A stretch of DNA of 64,000 nt from Arenicola marina. Lineage: Eukaryota; Annelida; Polychaeta; Arenicolidae. Positions 48,784 to 58,439 of this stretch are shown here, in pieces. The notes below the pieces were generated by a model. That model was not told where the DNA came from. It ran no database searches and worked only from the letters and a program-made list of their open reading frames with translations. The position numbers and the translations under genes are program-made. The first letter of the stretch is position 1, and each line of letters starts with the position of its first letter. The DNA lies in the NCBI GenBank assembly GCA_964019135.1, contig OZ025255.1, positions 8,742,001 to 8,806,000 of the forward strand, read 5' to 3'.

Positions 48784-49477
48784 GGAAGCTATGGCGGTAA
48801 TAAGGCACTTCTCATGCCGCTGAACTTGCGCCATTGTTATGGATATCGTGCCTGGGCAGTGAATAAACCCCGCATAGTACAACGCAAATCTACCTTGCGC
48901 TATGTAGAACATTTTAAATCGCTTTTACTAGCGATAAACATAAAAATGCCACTCTAAGTTACCCAAAATGGTCTTTTTCAGAAAGGATTGTGCCAACACT
49001 TAGGTGGGGATAGCCATGTCGCATGTCGATTTAAAGACGAGGTCCATGTCATATCTCGGAGCCATAGCTAGCAGCCATAGCTAGCAGCCATAGCTAGCAG
49101 CTATAGCTAAAAATAGGCTCTACTGGCTATCCGTAGGGGCCTTAGGCACTTCCACACTGTTCCACAGCCTCACCGCCATGCGCTCTGTCGGAGTGAGCGC
49201 GCCACGTACCGGTGGGCTGTGGAGGATGAATAGAGCGCCACCTAGGGACTGGAAACTTGGGGGGAATCCCCGCTTTAAAGGGAGGTGACTTCCGTTTTCC
49301 TTTTCATGTTTAGATTTGTCATTGGGCTTGTCACTTGACTTCTTTACGGACTTTTGCACTGATTCGACAGACATAAGGCTAATGTTAGTGGCATAGCTGA
49401 AACAACGGCTACATTCAACTCCACATTCACACAACAACGTCAACACTTGCCAAGTTCCATCTTTATCAGTGTTTATA

Positions 49478-50112
49478 ATTAGGTAGGCCTAGCCTAGCCC
49501 TGGTAGGCCTCTCTTAGGGTGAGAGCCATGCCGCTGACACGGCCGAAAACAAGAAATCGCTGACTGGTGGCTCAAGTTGAAGTTCATAACAGAATAAATA
49601 TGCAGTGCCTACCCGTCAAGTTGCTCCATTAGATTCCTGAAGCTTTCATGACTTTCGTCGTACAGTCATTTCTTAGGTCGGTAGTGTATTTTCTTGTAAT
49701 CCGGGCGATTTTTGTCACCTCTCGCTTCGTTTTAAATGCTCCGCCGCTCGCCGGAAGTAAACAAACTTAGCGTGAGCACTCGCTGCCAGGCAGCGTTTGT
49801 TGACGTCCGGTGAACAGCGAAGCATTTAAAATGAAGCGAGAGGTGACAAAAATCGCCTGGATTTCTAAGAAAATACACTACCGACCAAAGAAATGACTGT
49901 ATGACGAAAGTCATGAAAGCTTCAGGAATCTAATGGAGCAACTTGACGGGTAGGCACTGCATATTTATTCTGTTATGAACTTCAACTTGAGCCACCGGTC
50001 CGCGATTTCTTGTTTTCGGCCGTGTCAGCGGCATGGCTCTCACCTTTGCTCCGTTTACCTGTTTACGGGCATGGTAAGAGAGGCATGTACCAGGGCTAGG
50101 CCTAGCCCTAAT
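49478..50112. repeat. 635-bp foldback element, near-perfect hairpin
   Basis: The left arm (49478-49766) and right arm (49795-50112) are reverse complements at about 94 percent, with a loop of only 28 bp. Both ends read ATTAGG inward, followed by gctaggcctagccctgg-like sequence. The right arm has about 30 extra bases near 50045. Block B (near 62790) lacks it, so it inserted after, or was lost since, the duplication. There is no coding frame. A transcript through it would form a dsRNA of about 290 bp. Confidence 0.9.
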
Positions 50113-50570
50113 GAACATGACCTGCTGCCGGGGTCCCATGCGGAATTGCCTCCAATGCAGAGATGCCTCCCCTGTATCTATCAAAATAGCACTGCACAAA
50201 CACATGGAGTAGAGAGTGTCTCAATATCATATATCAGAGTAGTTTCATAGATGTAACGTAGTCTGCTCTAATATGGATCCAGTCACGGAACTACGTTACA
50301 TTCCCTAGCGGGGTTACATCCCCTTCCATTAGCAGAATCCTGCCAGAAATCTTGGTGGCCTTTACACAGTCATAAAACTACTTTTTCGCCTCGGTATTTA
50401 GCAATGAATTACATATTTACATGAAGTAAAATTATGAACCACTACAGCGGCTTGCTTGCAGGACTAATATAAGGGAGGCAGGCGGTTATGTGTTGCGGTG
50501 GGTTGGCCAAGTTACCAGGGTAAATTACAGGGCTAGTTCCATCTCGAAAACCAATATTAGATCTAACCTG

Positions 50571-50660
50571 AAAATCAGATGTTGATGTTGTGAGACAGTC
50601 TGAGGGATCAACATTAATGTCGATCTCTCAGACTGTCTCATGACATTAACATCAGTTTTT
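50571..50660. repeat. hairpin: 34-bp imperfect inverted repeat
   Basis: The left arm contains tgttgtgagacagtctgag and the right arm ctcagactgtctcatgacat, with a loop of about 22 bases. Block B at 62871 keeps only the right arm. A second, smaller foldback within the same duplicated block. Confidence 0.75.
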
Positions 50661-50801
50661 GAGGCTACATTAGACCTAGTCCTGTGTGACGTTTTCTAGG
50701 GAAAACAGTCTATTTTTTGAGTTGGATGACCTGGGGGTTATATTAGATCTAGCTTACTGTCCGTTAGTCAAGCCACACTAGACTCTGTATAGGTGCGTGA
50801 C

Positions 50802-50838
50802 CAAAAGTGGTTAAAGCACCCTGAATAACCAACCAACC
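50802..50838 (+). repeat. 5'-truncated SINE tail with target-site duplication
   Basis: A 37-bp fragment matching only the tail of the SINE at 43367-43613 (gtggttaaagcaccctgaat). It is flanked by 15-bp near-exact direct repeats (50787-50801 and 50839-50853, one mismatch). Block B lacks it. Confidence 0.75.
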
Positions 50839-51828
50839 GTATAGATGCGTGACATATCCATAGCCAATAATATGGAATAGGTATTCTGTAACTAATAATA
50901 TAAGTTAGTAGCATATACACAAATATAATTGATATCTAAAAAAACATACCGATTTATAGCTGTAAATGAAAATGCAGCATATTTAGTATCTATTTGACAA
51001 AGTTATATCCTATTCTGTAAAAGCTTTGTACTCAAATCAATCAATCAAATGGCATATAACATTTATGTGTTTATACTGATCAACATCAACATTAATTATA
51101 TTTATGCATAATTCTCATCAATACCAATATGATATTTATATGCATATATTGTCACATATGACGCTTATATAGTCGGAACATATTGATCGTTAAACAGACT
51201 GGAAAACCCCTTATCTGATACAGTTTTATATGTAACAGATCTATCTGACATTCCTTTTCTTCTTTTCTGCAATGAAACTGCCCAGTTCTTTCATCCAATC
51301 AAGTAATTGTGAAGCTACTCCGTGTTAATTGCTTGTAATTTGCCACATTTTTTTGTGAGAACTGGCCTGCTGACTGTTAACACACACAGGACAGCTAAAG
51401 GTGTGATGTCCCAGTGTACAGTACACTGATTTCCAAAAGATTTGAGGCTGTAATCATGTTTTTAAATTTTTATTTCGGTAACTTCATGTCACATTTTATA
51501 TGTATTGTTATGTATATGCTGACCAACATGACATTGAATTGCACTGAATGGCATCCCATTTAAATGTATGCTGACTGACATGTCATTTATATGCATACAC
51601 ATACTGAGATGACATTTATGTGCATACACATAGACATGACATTTTTTATACACACACTGGAAACAGGAAATCGAAATTGTTGCCATTATTAAGTTGAAAA
51701 TAAAGTGATGTATGCTTCATAATCTGTTTTAGTAACCCAAGTTTGTGTAAAATACTCTTGACCTGTCAATTGTAAAATGAAAAAATGAAAATAAACAAAA
51801 GATCTATGAATTTAATTCATCTTTTCAG

Positions 51829-51881
51829 CTTCCATCTCACTGTAATTCCGTGACGAAATCCGACCGGGCTTTTAAGCTAAG
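51829..51881 (+). other. 5' UTR part of TICAM-like coding exon (splice acceptor)
   Basis: A pyrimidine-rich tract ending CTTTTCAG lies at 51821-51828, just before the start-codon exon. It suggests an upstream non-coding exon, probably within duplication block A. Confidence 0.55.
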
Positions 51882-54059
51882 ATGGCGACCGGTGATAGCG
51901 ACGAGGAAGCGATGCCACGTTGTCTTCCGCCAGAGATACAGGAGCCCTACCACGACTTTGTGGTCGTCTCGCCGTCCGAGTGCAGCGCCGCCATGCGGGA
52001 GATGATCCAACAAATCCGCGAGTGCCCAGAGCTGAAGGAGGCCAACGGCGGGCGGGAGGTCAAGATCTCCGACCTGTCGCAGGTGTGTCAGTGGATCAGC
52101 GCCAAGCTTCAGCAGTTGGATCATGCCTTCTCTCACACTTCAACCTTCCTCGTGGTGGTGACACGGCACAGCATCAAAGACTGCGAACACCTCTTCAGTA
52201 TCGTGAATATTCTGACAGAACAGATGAACTGTCAGCAAGGGGGACACAGGGCGGGGCTGACGAGCATGGTGCCCATTTATCTTGAAAATATACGCAAATT
52301 CCAAAGAAAAGTCAGAGTCCCAAGCTATATTAGCAGTCTGTGGGCTTTGCAATACCAAGAGGGCGCTAGGCTGGGAGACACATTCATCCAAAGTCTGTCG
52401 GGTAAATTGAAGTTGAATTTGGACAGACACGAGTGCTATCTGGAAAAACAAAGCCGGCAAAGATCGCGGTGGCAAGAGGAGGAGAGACAGAAGAACGAGA
52501 ATTATAGGAAGAACTTAGAGGCTCTGTGTTATCGCTTCTTCCAACCACCTGTGGAGCCGCCGAGGATACACCGGCCTCCACGAGGACGGCCCATCCCTGC
52601 TGGGGCTTGGCAGGTGGACGGTCCGATCGATCCTGAAGATCTGGTTGCAAGGATGTCGGCCATTGGGATTGGACGTCGAGAGGGAGAACCCATGTCGGAG
52701 GCGTCTGCCTGGAACGCTCTATCTCTAACTGCCTTGAACGCTCAATCCGGATCTAAGCCTGGAGCGGCGGGCACGGATCTTGGTACTCGACACCGATCTA
52801 GGCCTGGAGCGGCGGGCACGGATCTTGGGACCCAACCCGGATCTAGGCTCGGAGCGGCGGGTGCGGATCTTGGGACTCAATCCGGATCTAGGCCTGGAGC
52901 GGCGGGCACGGATCTTGGGACTCAACCCGGATCTAGGCCTGGAGCGGCGGGTGCGGATCTTGGGACTCAACCTGTATTTAGGCCTGGAGCGGCGGGTGCG
53001 GATCTTGGGACTCAACCCGGATCTAGGCCTTTAGCGGCGGGTGCGGATCTTGGGACTCAACCCGGATCTAGGCCTGGAGCGGCGGGTGCGGATCTTGAGA
53101 CTCAACCCGGATTCAGACCTGGAGCGGCGGGTGCGGATCTTGGAACTCAACCCGAGTCTAGGCCTGGAGCGACGGGTGCGGATCTTGGGACTCAACCCGG
53201 ATATAGGCCTGGAGCGGCGGGTGAGGATCTTGGGACTCAACCCGGATATAGGCCTGTAGATCCGGCCAGAGCATGCAGAGTTGTGGCCCAAGTGCGGGGT
53301 TGGCAGACTGACGACGCCGCATCCCACCCACCCGCTGCGCTCGGCATACCATGCAGCGGCGATGGCAATGCGCTGTTACAGCAGGATGACGGGGGGTCTG
53401 TCGTGGATCCTCGGATGCAGCAGGTGTCTGGATCTACTGTGACAGCGTCCGGTACCGATGTACCTGGCCTACCATCTAGGACTCAGTCACTGACGTCGGC
53501 CACTGAGACGAGCGGTCTCAGTTTTCCGGAGCCACCCGCGGACCTGCATGACGTCACTCGGACGGTGAATGATCCAGACCTCGGTACCACCGTCTTGACC
53601 AGGCCAAAGGAGATCGATGATAACCAGGAAATCCCGAATCCAGACCTCGAGATGGTGCCCAAGCAGATCTGGAAGGGGACAGACTGTGCATCCGGCTACA
53701 CTAACGTGCCTTCTCCCCCTGATCCCGACAACGTTTGCCACGTCCCGCGGAGTCCGGCTAAACCACCGATTGCAATAGAGAGACCACAACCCAGGGTTCC
53801 AAGGGACCGGGGTGATGTAACGTCACCGGGGGATGTGACGTCACCGGGTGATGTGACGTCACCGGGGGATGTGACGTCACCGGGTGATGTGACGTCACCG
53901 GGGGATGTGACGTCACCGGGTGATGTGACGTCACAGGGTGATGTGACGTCACAGGAAGTCCCACTGATTGCAGTGGTGAGACCACAACCCAGGGTGCCAA
54001 GGGACCAGGGTGATGTGACGTCACCGGGTGATGTGACGTCACAGGATGATGGGGGTTAA
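51882..54059 (+). CDS. TIR-domain adaptor, TICAM/TRIF-like, with repeat-rich tail
   Basis: 725 residues in one exon. Residues about 22-175 look like a TIR domain of TICAM type: YHDFVVVSP (first strand), a helix ending MIQQIRECPE, STFLVVVTRHSIKDCEHLF (strand D, like TILLLTENFLRDTWCNFQF of human TRIF), SMVPIYLE (strand E), then PSYISSLWALQYQEG, like FALQTINALEEESRG. A charged helix (residues 176-225) and a Pro-rich stretch follow. Residues 290-457 are eleven 15-residue repeats of the GSRPGAAGADLGTQP type. Residues 645-725 carry ten GDVTS-containing repeats. TICAM proteins relay TLR signals to NF-kB/IRF pathways. No RHIM is evident. The TIR call rests on fold pattern and spacing, so another diverged TIR class is possible. 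The ATG context (AAGATGGCG) is good. Confidence 0.6.
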   Translation: MATGDSDEEAMPRCLPPEIQEPYHDFVVVSPSECSAAMREMIQQIRECPELKEANGGREVKISDLSQVCQWISAKLQQLDHAFSHTSTFLVVVTRHSIKDCEHLFSIVNILTEQMNCQQGGHRAGLTSMVPIYLENIRKFQRKVRVPSYISSLWALQYQEGARLGDTFIQSLSGKLKLNLDRHECYLEKQSRQRSRWQEEERQKNENYRKNLEALCYRFFQPPVEPPRIHRPPRGRPIPAGAWQVDGPIDPEDLVARMSAIGIGRREGEPMSEASAWNALSLTALNAQSGSKPGAAGTDLGTRHRSRPGAAGTDLGTQPGSRLGAAGADLGTQSGSRPGAAGTDLGTQPGSRPGAAGADLGTQPVFRPGAAGADLGTQPGSRPLAAGADLGTQPGSRPGAAGADLETQPGFRPGAAGADLGTQPESRPGATGADLGTQPGYRPGAAGEDLGTQPGYRPVDPARACRVVAQVRGWQTDDAASHPPAALGIPCSGDGNALLQQDDGGSVVDPRMQQVSGSTVTASGTDVPGLPSRTQSLTSATETSGLSFPEPPADLHDVTRTVNDPDLGTTVLTRPKEIDDNQEIPNPDLEMVPKQIWKGTDCASGYTNVPSPPDPDNVCHVPRSPAKPPIAIERPQPRVPRDRGDVTSPGDVTSPGDVTSPGDVTSPGDVTSPGDVTSPGDVTSQGDVTSQEVPLIAVVRPQPRVPRDQGDVTSPGDVTSQDDGG
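52747..53260 (+). repeat. 45-bp coding minisatellite inside TICAM-like gene
   Basis: Eleven in-frame copies of a 45-bp unit (starts ggatctaggcctggagcggc, ends cttgggactcaaccc) encode GSRPGAAGADLGTQP variants. Substitutions among units are frequently non-synonymous (G/V/E/Y at position 1), but the frame is intact throughout. Confidence 0.92.
53812..54050 (+). repeat. 18-bp coding repeats with palindromic CRE octamers
   Basis: Units of ggggatgtgacgtcaccg encode GDVTSP or GDVTSQ. Eight lie in a row, then two more after a spacer that repeats an upstream RPQPRVPRD segment. Nine units contain a perfect TGACGTCA. A further TGACGTCA lies near 53550. Confidence 0.9.
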
Positions 54060-54209
54060 GGGGGCGGGGCTCCCGCGTCCGAGGGTGGAGCGACGGCACT
54101 GCCCGTGCCGCAGGTTTCCACCCAACTGGAGAATTCAGCTGCCTATTCTCTGGCGTCCTGGAATAAGTGAGTGATTAAGTATGTGAGGCCGTCGTGCAAT
54201 ACCGGCGAC

Positions 54210-54735
54210 TGCCACATACCTACGCTGCGGAGTGCCACATACCTACGCTGCGGAGTGCCACATACCTACGCTGCGGAGTGTCACATACCTACGCTGCGGT
54301 GTGCCACATATCTACGCTGCGGAATGCCACATACCTACGCTGCGGAGTGCCACATACCTACGCTGCGGAGTGTCACATACCTACGCTGCGGAGTGCCACA
54401 TACCTACGCTGCGGAGTGCCACATACCTACGCTGCGCAGTGCCACATACCTACGCTGCGCAGTGCCACATATCTACGCTGCGGAGTGCCACATACCTACG
54501 CTGCGGAGTGCCACATACCTACGCTGCGGAGTGCCACATACCTACGCTGCAGAGTGCCACATACCTACGCTGCGGAGTGCCATATACCTACGCTGCAGAG
54601 TGCCACATACCTACGCTGCGGAGTGCCACATACGGACGCTGCGGAGTGCCACATACCTACGCTGCGGAGTGCCACATACCTACGCTGCGGAGTGCCACAT
54701 ACCTACGCTGCGGAGAGCCACATACCTACGCATAC
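54210..54735. repeat. 23-bp minisatellite after TICAM-like gene
   Basis: About 23 copies of a 23-bp unit built from cacatacctacgctgcgga and gtgc. It starts 150 bp past the TICAM-like stop. All three plus frames are open because the unit lacks stops, which gives spurious peptides rich in His-Thr-Tyr. Confidence 0.95.
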
Positions 54736-55567
54736 CGTAAGATTTTGAGCATGAATATCGTGCCATCTATTTTGATAATCATCATGGCGTTGGGAGTCTG
54801 TCTGAGTGATCTGTGGCTTTGATGGAATGTGCGGCGGTGTGTTACACTTGTGTTTAACATTATGTGAAGGTTGAGAAGACGTAAGAAAACATGACATCAT
54901 GAGAAGGGTGTGGAATACGATGGTGTGAGAGAAATATGGTAAGAAAGGGAAGCAAAGTAAGAAAGTGTAAGTTTAGTTCTGCATGTATGCAAGTTGAATT
55001 ACGATTTGTGTCTAGTGCATCGGGTTTTACAATGGTGTGTCGCATTTTTATAGTATGAGATACATGTATATAACTTCCATCTTTGTATCGCTCACATAGC
55101 TCCATTGTTATCGTTTTCGTTTTGTTATCGCTCAAAAAGCTCAATTATTATTGTCTCTCTATTTATCTTTCAATGAGCTCCATTTATATATTCATTTTAT
55201 GAATAGGTGACATTTGTCAATTTATTGATTACGAAACATGATTATTTGCATGTTAATGATTTTGACGCTAAATAACTGTACAAACGAATGATATTGCGTT
55301 CCTGTTCCTACGATGTAGGACCTGCTGGTAAAGAAATGTTATAGTGCTATGCATTATGCAGTGTGCAAAGATGTTGGCTTTACAAATGAAGTAACACGCA
55401 TTGGTTTATATTGCTTTGACATTATGTACTTGTTATGTTGCAAATGCTCGGCGCGAGTAATGTGTGAGCGATACAGAATCATTTTAAGGAGGGAAGAATC
55501 ATAATTGTTACAAAATGAAGACATGACTTTTAGTGTGTTTGATTTGACTGACTACCAATGGGAGTTA

Positions 55568-55643
55568 TAATTAATCATTACCTAGATAATAACCTTGGTC
55601 ACAGGTAATTAATCATTACCTAGATAATAACCTTGGTCACAGG
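55568..55643. repeat. 38-bp tandem duplication (two exact copies)
   Basis: Two identical abutting copies of a 38-bp unit beginning taattaatcattacctagat. It has just two copies and no divergence, so it is recent. Confidence 0.9.
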
Positions 55644-56780
55644 TACATGCTACAGGGACAATTTTATTTAGGTAAATATTGTTACTCCAGTTGCATTGAC
55701 AACATGATAGGACGAATGGATGCAAAAATATGCGATGAAGATTTGTTTAGTTGTATTTTGCCTTATTGGTATACGACAGACATCCAACCGAGCGTGGTAA
55801 CTATAACCAATATATATATGTGGTTTAATACAGTAATATGAGACTATATTATGCATATTGTCATATGAACTGTTGAGCAATTTATGACAATACAGATATG
55901 TCCATTGTACTATCTAGCTATTCGTGCCCGTAAACAGGTTTATGACAAAGGAATTGTTCATAAATCAGTTATATTTTTGTATGAAGAAATTCTCAGCCAA
56001 ACGTAGAACCAATATATTATACTATATTACCGTTGTGTAAAACGTTTAAAACAGCGGAATTCGTGACAGACTTACATCTAAGCGTTATTTAACAATTCCC
56101 TAATGATGTCATAAAATTGACAGGTAAGCTTTGATGCAGTGCGAGTTGTCGAGGGCGTCTATAGTTCTCATGGTTGAGTGCTTTTCGTTGAGTTCAAGCC
56201 AATGAACAGATAGAACCTGAGTCTCAATATAAAAGCACATGCGTGGGTATTCCGCTTTGATGTCACTTTCCTCACTCCCAAAATTTCAATTGGAAGGTGC
56301 GAAAACAAGTGGAATAATCATTACCTTCTACTATTTGGGGCGTTATAGCTCGATAATATAAATATAAGTGGAAATACAGAAGATTAATATGAGCTAAAGT
56401 TGTTTTGGCGTGACACCAACTGTTTAAGTTACTACAACAGGTGTATAAGGAGGCTGTCGGTAGTTACAAACACGAGCCGTGATATCTGGTTGTTCGATAA
56501 CGTTTATTCATATTAATTTAGTACCACTCCAATTTTGTATTAGCGGAGCTAAGTACAATTGTACGGTGATGAAGGAAAGTATCCAACACATAGAAGAACT
56601 ATATCGGGTGTTGTAGGCCGCGTCTGTGATGAAATGAAATGGGTTTGAATAAAACGTGTCAGTACATTAAAGACCTATTTTACTGTATATACATATACGT
56701 GGTGTTGGATTCAGTTATATAGGCCATCAGTGCTATGCTCTGTATTGCCTGGTTTGGCTTCCAGGTTCTTGAAATGAGTC

Positions 56781-56809
56781 CGACGAGGTGCCTACTCGTC
56801 GACAATAAA
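56781..56809 (+). terminator. 7-bp hairpin next to AATAAA
   Basis: CGACGAG, a 7-base loop and CTCGTCG form a perfect stem, with AATAAA 2 bases later (56804-56809). It may be the 3' end of a plus-strand transcript, possibly a long TICAM-like 3' UTR, but nothing connects it directly. Confidence 0.3.
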
Positions 56810-58439
56810 GCAAAGAAATGAATAAAATTTGTTAATTTCCTTGTGTGTCAGTTGTTGTTAGTAGATGTGGGGCAGTATATAGCTGTACATAAACTTGTAT
56901 ATACCTGTATATACTGTATACACCTGTACAGTGTATATACAGTATATACAGCATATACACAGCAAATGCAGGTACATACAGTATGTTGTGGGTGTAAGCT
57001 TCTATGACTAATTAACCCACGGTGTGATCTTTCATTCCTTTATTATTAAATCGCAGTAACCAATGATCCTGAAATATATGAAAACAAACGTAAGATACTC
57101 GTGCAAATAGAAACTCCTCCATTTGTAGACAACAATAAATATCCAATTAAAACTACCCCAGACGCTCATCATAGTAACCGTTGGTTAAGCCCTGCTATAG
57201 CGATAGCCGTTAACTACGCGCGGAACCACGGGTCTACGTAGCCCAGACCGTGACTCCCCGCCCAGCACCCCAGCACTTAGCGCACCTGTCCGTGCCCGAC
57301 CTAACCCTGCCTCCACCAGCAAGCCACATGCGGTGGGGGATTTAAACGCAGTATAATCCTAGCCGTTACGAGTATTCGAATAACGACGCCAGCCATTAAC
57401 CTGGCTCCAACAAATACGTCTAGAATTAATTAATACGTTAGCTCAAACGAGCCAACGTAATCTATAGCCTCGCAATACAGACGCCAGTAACATACACCAT
57501 TGCAAATTAGCACGAAGATACGTACAGAGAGACCTAAAGAAACCCGCCACTAAATACCTAAAGCTATATACACTGAGGCGTGACTACAGGATTCGGCTCC
57601 CTGTGTGCCGCGGCATACCGACTGACCCGAGAGTTAACAAACAGATTCAAACTGGTAACGGCTTCCAGCCTCTAATAGATAGCCTATAGATACCCTTATA
57701 ATTACATAAGTCCCATATCCACAGTTAATGCACCAGCGATTCACACCCATCTATAATTCATAAACCAAAAGACGTTAGCGTTAATATAAATCAGTTTCAA
57801 ATGCTCACCGGAAGTGTCGTGGCCGGGGATAAAACGTAAGTGATTCCAGTATAGGGCATGCAAGTGAATCTCGTTTTATGTGTGCGATACCTGACGAGAT
57901 CAGATTGGGGACAACGACGTTATATGCGACCTTAATTTTTCACTGCGCAACTCACTCGCTCCCTGCTTGACGAATCAAAACGCTGTCATTCTAGTCACGA
58001 TTTAGGACGTGGAACCAGGCAAACTGCGCGGTGAGCGAGGGGAGAAAAGGGTGGGTCCCTTCTAGACCTGTATGGAACTTAAATAAGCACCTGTTAACTA
58101 TCTAGTGACAATATATTGTTGAAAGACACTTTGAACTTGTATTTTCCCGTATCAATAACTGCGGTCAGTAAACTTGGCGCACTACAACCCGCCGAATACC
58201 CAATATTTGTGCTGGCCTGACTGTGTTGCCGACGGCCGAATTACAGATGACAAGCGGAATAAACCATATTTCGCGAAAATGGGGAAACGGCTATTGTTGT
58301 CGACATATCGATTTATCCAATGTTTCTCATACTGCTGATGCATATGGGTGATTTTATGAGCAGATATGATAGAGCCACTTGAGCTTAATACTACTTAATT
58401 GTTGCTTTATCGCGAATGATTTTATTACAGTTTTTAATC

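Larger units (their letters stand above)
48510..51775. repeat. segmental duplication block A (upstream of TICAM-like gene)
   Basis: Colinear with 62085-64000 at roughly 90 percent identity by eye, interrupted by insertions unique to this block: the foldback 49478-50112, extra repeats at 50210-50560 and a SINE fragment. It ends about 50 bp before the acceptor of the TICAM-like coding exon. Confidence 0.85.

Noticed and set aside
52725-53327. Antisense frames rich in Arg and Ser across the TICAM-like repeats
   Set aside because: They are complements of the 45-bp coding repeat. The plus frame continues from the TIR region without a break.
54171-54822. Three overlapping 184-196-residue frames rich in His, Thr and Tyr
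   Set aside because: All three phases of a 23-bp minisatellite are open, with no independent coding signal.
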